Shown: in pieces, positions 63,060 through 64,000 of the stretch | How the letters are laid out: each line of letters starts with the position of its first letter | Position numbering within the stretch: the stretch's first letter is position 1 | DNA from: Blastobasis lacticolella | Lineage: Eukaryota > Arthropoda > Insecta > Lepidoptera > Blastobasidae | NCBI GenBank assembly: GCA_905147135.1 | Contig: LR990061.1 | Span: 6,982,026 to 7,046,025, forward strand | Direction: 5' to 3' | DNA length: 64,000 bases | Translations under genes and position numbers: made by a program | The notes under the pieces: model-generated | Database searches by the model: none | What the model was told of the DNA's origin: nothing | Seen by the model: the letters and a program-made list of their open reading frames with translations, nothing else

Positions 63060-63305
63060 TTTTGACGATTGAAAAGAGATATTTAATGTCCTAATCAATA
63101 AATAAATTTTTTGATTTTTTTTTTGACGGAAAGCGTGAATCATGAGCATCAGGGTTACAGATATCAAATTAAGATAATATCTTATACGATTGACACACAC
63201 GACCCAAAACTGAAACCCAAATTTATGACATAAATTTCTGTCCGACCGGGAATCGAACAGATCCCAGCTTACCAGAGATATGGCGACCACTGCGTCAGTT
63301 AGGTC
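63060..63305 (-). repeat. Diverged tRNA-derived SINE (family A-like)
   Basis: A/T-rich tail (aataaataaattttttg) at 63099, body with aaatttctgtccgaccggg, and a head with ggaatcgaacag and ctgcgtcagttaggtcat. Confidence 0.65.
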
Positions 63306-64000
63306 ATCTTGTCATTTGCTTGGCGATGGCACCAGAAATAGATAGTAAAGCTGAGAATTGCTCGTTCCGTTTTGAACTTCCTACATACCTCATGCATGTT
63401 TGAAGTCGAAGAGTGTCAGTCATTTTATGCGCTCTTTTCGTCTATAATGTTACTACTTACCTATACCTTGTAACACATTAATCTCATAACCACTAACTAG
63501 ACTGACTCCTCGGGCTTGACAAGGTTTACCTACACCACACTGAATACTTAAAACGCCGTCACACTCACGCCCCATTTTCTTACCAGTGTAAAATTGCCAA
63601 AGTTCCAGTGCCATTCTTGCTTATGGCTGTATCCTCCTACATCTTTGCAATATCCACGCCCGAACAAAATGTGTGGGCAAAGTTTTTATCTCGTGTTTTG
63701 AGCTCCTATTCGACAGAGAATGTCTCATTCCATTTTATATCTTTGAAGGCTTACACTCTATTACAGAGGTGCATATATAGATGACTATACAGGCTGTTTC
63801 AGTCCGGGAGTGGCACTTTATTCGTTGTTTCGTAGTGTCCGAATTGACGCTTGGTATTTTGTTTATATGGTACTTACTGGTAGGTACCTATAAGGCGCTG
63901 GCGTAATTGGCATTGGTCGTACGACCGTGATCGTACGACGGACGTCGCCTGACCAATGGGAAACCTTAAAACTGTCCGTCGCACGACCATGGCCGCACGA
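63306..64000. other. Right edge, no gene; foldback sequence at the end
   Basis: Non-coding. 63911-63958 forms stems (cattggtc with gaccaatg; ggtcgtacgacc; gatcgtacgac), and related tgtccgtcgcacgacc lies at 63974-63989. It looks like the start of a palindromic transposon cut by the window end. Confidence 0.5.

Overview
The window is nuclear DNA from an insect, almost certainly a moth or butterfly. The evidence is a short, intronless telomerase reverse transcriptase of the lepidopteran type, multi-exon insect housekeeping genes with GT-AG introns, and introns full of tRNA-derived SINEs, jockey-like and RTE-like LINE fragments, hAT relics and MITEs. There are no bacterial operons, CRISPR arrays, rRNA genes or convincing functional tRNAs.

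Layout, left to right. MLH1 (+, 1-9865; its first exons lie left of the window) converges on MCM6 (-, 10775-28483, 15 coding exons). MCM6 is divergent from a C18orf21/RMP24-like zinc-ribbon gene (+, 29043-30429, 4 exons). That gene converges, with 61 bp between stop codons, on an intronless glycerate 2-kinase gene, GLYCTK (-, 30491-31927). GLYCTK is divergent from intronless TERT (+, 33146-35296). TERT converges on a GPI-anchored or membrane-anchored transferrin of the Tsf2/melanotransferrin class (-, 37260-58764, 16 coding exons). Tsf2 is divergent from LYAR (+, 60190-61642). I rebuilt the exon chains from splice sites and reading phase. They join without phase conflict into 695 aa (MLH1 part), 818 aa (MCM6), 281 aa (RMP24-like), 873 aa (Tsf2) and 430 aa (LYAR).

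Five of the seven genes concern genome or ribonucleoprotein upkeep: mismatch repair, replicative helicase, RNase MRP-like protein, telomerase and a nucleolar growth regulator. The genes alternate in divergent and convergent pairs. Nothing shows that they act as one system.

The most unusual content is a set of three tandem arrays, each built from an exon-intron boundary. They are 40 splice-donor copies (122 bp period) from Tsf2 exon 14, 11 exon-end copies (139 bp period) from the MCM6 Walker B exon, and 3 acceptor copies (139 bp period) from MCM6 exon 11. Each array places intact decoy splice sites beside an essential exon, and only one site in each array keeps the reading frame. Second, Tsf2 exon 7 has an inverted copy in an upstream intron, inside a 0.75 kb inverted repeat; the two exon copies differ only at four synonymous positions. 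Other points are two hAT elements with perfect 8-bp target duplications, a SINE that shares its 3' tail with an RTE LINE, and a 3 kb TIR element in an MCM6 intron with an unrecognised ORF.
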